DNA of 64,000 nucleotides, from NCBI RefSeq assembly GCF_030817355.1, contig NZ_JAUSZH010000001.1, forward strand, positions 558,001-622,000. Direction: 5' to 3'. Under the pieces are notes generated by a model, which was given only the letters and a program-made list of their open reading frames with translations, made no database searches and was not told where the DNA came from. Position numbers and translations under genes: made by a program. Of this stretch, positions 60,891 to 64,000 are shown one piece after another. Source of the stretch: Streptomyces sp. V1I1 (GTDB taxonomy: Bacteria; Actinomycetota; Actinomycetes; Streptomycetales; Streptomycetaceae). Positions within the stretch are counted from its first letter, which is position 1; each line of letters opens with the position of its first letter.

Positions 60891-61595
60891 ATGGAAACAG
60901 GGCACAAGACCAGGGCTTCCCCACACTCGTCCACCCTTTCGGTCAAGTTTCTGGCCTGCGCACTGATGGCCGGTACCGTGCTGGTGATCAGCGGGGCACG
61001 CGACGAGCAGCCACCGCAGCCTTCAGCTGCCCAGGCCTTCTCCACTTCCGCACGCCCCGCTCCCCGCGGCACCGCCTCAGCCAAGCCCCCCGCCGTCCGG
61101 CCGCTGCCCCCGTCGGATCCGGTCCGGCTTCGGGTCCGCGCCATCGGCGTGAACGCCCCCGTGACAAGACTGAGCCTGGACGCGGCGGGGGCGCTGCGGC
61201 CGCCGCCCGCCGACAAGCCCATGCTTGCCGGCTGGTACGGCGATGGCACGGCTCCCGGCTCGGTAGGGACAGCCGTCACCGCCGGGCACGTGGACACGCC
61301 CACCGGCCCCGGCGTCTTCCACGACCTCGGAGCCCTGGCCAAGGGCGACACGGTCGAGATCAGCCGGGCAGACAGGCGCACGGCCGTGTTCACCGTCGAC
61401 GCCGTGGAGGTCTACGACAAGAAGAAATTCCCGGACGAGAAGGTCTACGGCAGCTCCGACCGGCCCGAACTGCGGGTGATCACCTGCGGCGGCGGCTACT
61501 CCAAGCGCACCGGCTACAAGGGCAACGTCGTGGTCTACGCGACGCTGACCGCGGTGAAACAGCCCACCGCGCCGCCCGGCGGAATCCGCCGGTGA
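60891..61595 (+). CDS. Class F sortase
   Basis: A 234-residue membrane-anchored transpeptidase-type protein. N-terminal helix FLACALMAGTVLVISGA; Pro/Ala linker; catalytic domain from PVRLRVRAIGVNAPVTRLSL with His in VTAGHVDTPTGP and Cys in LRVITCGGGY, followed by basic residues KRTGYKGN that may supply the Arg. Class F sortases are typical of actinobacteria with largely unknown substrates; the upstream secreted protein is a candidate. Confidence 0.88.
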   Translation: METGHKTRASPHSSTLSVKFLACALMAGTVLVISGARDEQPPQPSAAQAFSTSARPAPRGTASAKPPAVRPLPPSDPVRLRVRAIGVNAPVTRLSLDAAGALRPPPADKPMLAGWYGDGTAPGSVGTAVTAGHVDTPTGPGVFHDLGALAKGDTVEISRADRRTAVFTVDAVEVYDKKKFPDEKVYGSSDRPELRVITCGGGYSKRTGYKGNVVVYATLTAVKQPTAPPGGIRR

Positions 61596-61614
61596 CCTGA
61601 GTCGGCCGGCCTGG

Positions 61615-63207
61615 TTAGCTGCGGGCGAGCGCGAGCACCCGTCGCTCGAAAGTTGTGAACGCGGCCTCCTGCCGCCATTCCACCGCTGCCTTCGGGCTGG
61701 CCGACAAGTACGCCGCGCACCTGGGCCGCGGTTCGCGCCGCCCGGTGCGTCCGGCCAGGCACTCGCGCACCGGCCGATACCCGTCCAGGGTGCGCCACAG
61801 GCTGCGGCCCGGCAGGAAAGCGTACTCGAGGGAGGCGCGGGCCAGGTCCTTCAGTTCCCGGTAGGACAGGTTGTACGTCTGGGCCGCGCGCCGGTACTCG
61901 TCGCTGATGGTGATCCGGGAGACCCCCGCGTCATCGGTGGCGAGCACGACGGGGACGCCGCGCTCCCGGTACAGCGGGAAGGGGTGCTCGGGGCCGGAGA
62001 CACCGAGGATCTGGTCGTTGCTGCTGAGCGGGACCTCTACGGCGATATGGCGCTCGGCCATGGTCCTCAGCAGTTCGTCCGCCGCGTCCTCGTGCCGGAT
62101 GTCGACGCCATGGCCGATGCGCTCGGCGTGTGCGACGTTCACCGCCTCGCGGATGTGGAAGCGCAGGTCCTCGGGCTTGACCAGGCCGGGGGCCAGTTCG
62201 CCGGCGTGCAGGGTGATGTGTGCCCGCGGGTAGACGCGGTGCAGATGGGCGAGCATCCGCATGTGGAGGCTGTAGTCCCGCAGGGAGACGGCTCCGTCCT
62301 CGGGCTGGACCAGGTTCACCGCGGCGAACCGCGGGTCGCGTTCGGCCAGTTCCATGGCCAGCACCATCTGGGTGAAGACCCGTTCGGGGGTGCTGTTCCG
62401 CGAGACGTGCGAGATGAACCGGAAGGGCACCGCGCAGCCCGGGTCCGGCGTTGCGCTGTCGCAGTGGGCGGTGGCGCGGAATGCCGTGAGGCCCTGGTCG
62501 GCTTCGGTCTGTGCCTGGCGCACGACTTGGTCCATGGCGCTGTCGGCGAGCAGCTTCTGGTGCATCCGGGGCAGGCTCGCGTCGTAGCCGACCCGGTCGG
62601 CGAGCACGTCGGCCCCGTGGCCGTTGGGGGTGACCATCAGTTCTTGGTAGAACTGCTTCTGACGGGCAGCCGTGTTCGACACCTCGGCCATCATCTCCCC
62701 GGGATGGCGCTGGGCCACCTCGGAGAACTTGCCGAAGGTGGCGAAGAAGTGGTCGTGTCCCGACTCCTCGCCCGGCCTGAAGTCCTGCATCGACCAGGCG
62801 CGCAGGACCTGCTGTCGGAACGCGGCGTCGGTACGCATCTCGACGGCGGGCCGGCTGTTCGCCGGGCACGGCGGCGGGAGGGCCCGCTGGGTGCCGATTT
62901 CGATGCACAGACCATCCGCCGTCGCCAGGTCCATCAGCAGCTCGGTCGATGCCGCACCGGCGAGGTGGCTGTGCAGGTCGCCGCCCTTGGGCAGCTCGCG
63001 GAAGAAGGAGGCCAGCGCTTCGGGTTGGTCGCGGATGCTGTCCAGATACGCGGATACGCGGCGCTCGACGGCGGGTGGCGGGGCCACCTCCGCATCGGCG
63101 CCGGCGTCGGCGGCGGCCGACTGCGCGACGAGCGGCGTCAGCGCCAGCGCCAGGGCGAGCAGCATCGTCGGACGGCTCCGTGCGGTGCCGCGATTCTTGT
63201 TGATCAT
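61615..63207 (-). CDS. Secreted adenosine deaminase-type protein
   Basis: A 530-residue protein with a signal peptide (MLLALALALTPLVAQSAAAD) and an adenosine deaminase TIM barrel: zinc motif GGDLHSHLAG, catalytic THLHAGEL-like ITLHAGELAPG, RIGHGVDI, VPLSSNDQILG and VVLATDDAGVSR. The extra N-terminal region and export recall the ADGF/CECR1 branch, in which extracellular adenosine is deaminated to inosine. The ribosome binding site at ATG 63207 is weak. Convergent with the sortase gene. Confidence 0.87.
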   Translation of the reverse strand: MINKNRGTARSRPTMLLALALALTPLVAQSAAADAGADAEVAPPPAVERRVSAYLDSIRDQPEALASFFRELPKGGDLHSHLAGAASTELLMDLATADGLCIEIGTQRALPPPCPANSRPAVEMRTDAAFRQQVLRAWSMQDFRPGEESGHDHFFATFGKFSEVAQRHPGEMMAEVSNTAARQKQFYQELMVTPNGHGADVLADRVGYDASLPRMHQKLLADSAMDQVVRQAQTEADQGLTAFRATAHCDSATPDPGCAVPFRFISHVSRNSTPERVFTQMVLAMELAERDPRFAAVNLVQPEDGAVSLRDYSLHMRMLAHLHRVYPRAHITLHAGELAPGLVKPEDLRFHIREAVNVAHAERIGHGVDIRHEDAADELLRTMAERHIAVEVPLSSNDQILGVSGPEHPFPLYRERGVPVVLATDDAGVSRITISDEYRRAAQTYNLSYRELKDLARASLEYAFLPGRSLWRTLDGYRPVRECLAGRTGRREPRPRCAAYLSASPKAAVEWRQEAAFTTFERRVLALARS

Positions 63208-63367
63208 GCTGGCATCGTGGCCAGCCCCGTCGACGACTGACGAAGTGACAGGCCGTGATCACCTGAAGGGGCGATTGGCTACGCGCCCACCAGCGAGTTG
63301 GCAAGCTCCGCCGGCTCCCGGCGCTCTCGGTCACCACTCCCGTCTCCGCCGGTACGCTGATACGCCT

Positions 63368-64000
63368 ATGCCCCACCTCCCCCACACCCACCCCCACCAC
63401 CGCAGGCGGCCTCGCCGAATCGCCCTCGCCGCCGTCGGCGCGGCCGCCGTGAGCCTCGTCGGGTGTGCCGCCGATACCGGGGCGCGGGACGGGGGCGTCG
63501 CGCCGCGGGTGTCGCCGCCCGTCCGTTCTTCGCCGCTGTGGCCGCAGTACGCCCCGCCCACCCCGCCCGCGAACGTGCCGACCGCCCCCGACCGCCAGTA
63601 TCTGAGCATCGAGGGTGTCCACCTGGGTGCGGGCGGGCTGAAACAGATACCGGTGAAAGAGCTGCTGGAGAAGGACCCGAACGTGCCCCAGCTCGTACGG
63701 GAAGCCATGCAGAACTGTCCCGGCCCGGTGTGCGGTCTGCGTGCGCCCGTATACCGGGATCTGACCGGGGACGGGCGGGACGAGCTGATCGTCGCGCTGG
63801 ATGAGCCGAAGGCCGGGCTGACGCTGATTCAGGTGTACCGGGCCTTCGGTACCGCTGTGCGGCCGGTGTTGATCAGTTGGGGCCCCTTCGGGCTCACCGG
63901 TGAGACCTTCGGACACGATCTGATCCTTGCGTCCACCGGCAACGACGGCCGCTTCACGACGCGTTACCGGTGGGACGGCAACGTACTCACCGCAGCCGTC
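63368..64000 (+). CDS. Lipoprotein, 3' end outside window
   Basis: ATG 63368 opens a His/Arg-rich N-terminus, a hydrophobic core and lipobox VSLVGCAAD with the lipidated Cys near 33. The exported part has VYRDLTGDGRDELIVALDEP, an FG-GAP/VCBS-like Asp-rich loop, and continues to the last base. Two Cys in NCPGPVCGL may pair. Family not named with confidence. Confidence 0.75.
   Translation, partial: MPHLPHTHPHHRRRPRRIALAAVGAAAVSLVGCAADTGARDGGVAPRVSPPVRSSPLWPQYAPPTPPANVPTAPDRQYLSIEGVHLGAGGLKQIPVKELLEKDPNVPQLVREAMQNCPGPVCGLRAPVYRDLTGDGRDELIVALDEPKAGLTLIQVYRAFGTAVRPVLISWGPFGLTGETFGHDLILASTGNDGRFTTRYRWDGNVLTAAV

Noticed and set aside
61931..63916. 661-residue minus-strand open frame
   Set aside because: Shadow of the adenosine deaminase gene in another frame; the motif-bearing frame is 61615-63207.
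1..64000. tRNA, rRNA or CRISPR arrays
   Set aside because: I found no tRNA-like cloverleaf with TTCGA loop and CCA-type end in gene gaps, no ribosomal RNA blocks and no regularly spaced direct repeats.

Overview
The window is high-GC DNA of Streptomyces type. The evidence is the gene families: Methyltransf_19/DUF574 methyltransferase, XRE/DUF5753 regulator with a DUF397 partner, several solo HATPase proteins, a PAS-GAF-SpoIIE phosphatase, two DUF5133 proteins, an ANTAR protein, a class F sortase, CtaD/CtaF/QcrB, and LpqY-SugABC. GTG starts, four-base ATGA/GTGA overlaps and purine-rich ribosome binding sites fit as well. It reads as an accessory chromosomal region: intact transport, regulatory and respiratory genes are mixed with an unusually high number of truncated and frameshifted genes, insertion sequence remnants and toxin-antitoxin modules.

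Layout. 0-2.5 kb: end of a secreted-type protein, then a minimal graspetide pair (ATP-grasp ligase and precursor peptide). 2.7-3.9 kb: decayed nucleoside phosphorylase and SDR genes. 3.9-8.2 kb: LpqY-SugABC disaccharide (trehalose-type) importer. 8.6-12.8 kb: DUF574 methyltransferase, XRE/DUF397/HATPase regulatory set, AI-2E-type permease. 12.8-14.8 kb: two 5'-truncated genes joined head to head and a frameshifted TetR gene. 14.9-16.4 kb: glutamate-cysteine ligase family enzyme. 16.4-20.4 kb: GMC oxidoreductase / beta-rich partner / GntR operon behind a perfect inverted repeat. 20.8-26.6 kb: SpoIIE phosphatase, small proteins, and a nucleotidyltransferase-BON-metallophosphoesterase operon. 26.6-30.6 kb: divergent qcrB and ctaD-ctaF. 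30.6-33.7 kb: a bacterial RhoGDI-like protein and small envelope proteins.

33.8-45 kb is a mosaic of mobile-element debris. An IS5-type remnant lies next to what look like conjugative-element fragments. One of these, a 62-codon membrane protein gene, is split by an 1820-bp element with GGGG-type terminal inverted repeats and a 5-bp target duplication; the element carries a trypsin-like protease gene broken by one in-frame TGA. Further on are an RHH/PIN module with a 24-bp palindromic operator, a Phd/RelE module with a frameshifted toxin, zinc-finger and transposase remnants, DUF5133 and ANTAR genes. 44.4-47.5 kb: holin-like/DUF3618/YihY operon (YihY broken), PAP2 phosphatase, and one of two CBS-gene remnants that share an upstream repeat with each other. 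47.6-55.3 kb: PRC-barrel protein, a second truncated PIN copy, TetR/dehydrogenase divergent pair, more decayed genes, a trypsin-like protease and a HATPase protein. 55.4-57.4 kb: remnants of a sugar locus (Gfo/Idh, GntR-UTRA, ROK kinase). 58-64 kb: DUF1330/AraC pair, secreted protein and class F sortase, secreted adenosine deaminase, start of a lipoprotein.

The many single-base frameshifts could be real decay or, in part, sequencing or assembly errors; the text alone cannot separate these. Functions are from family recognition by eye; no database search was run.
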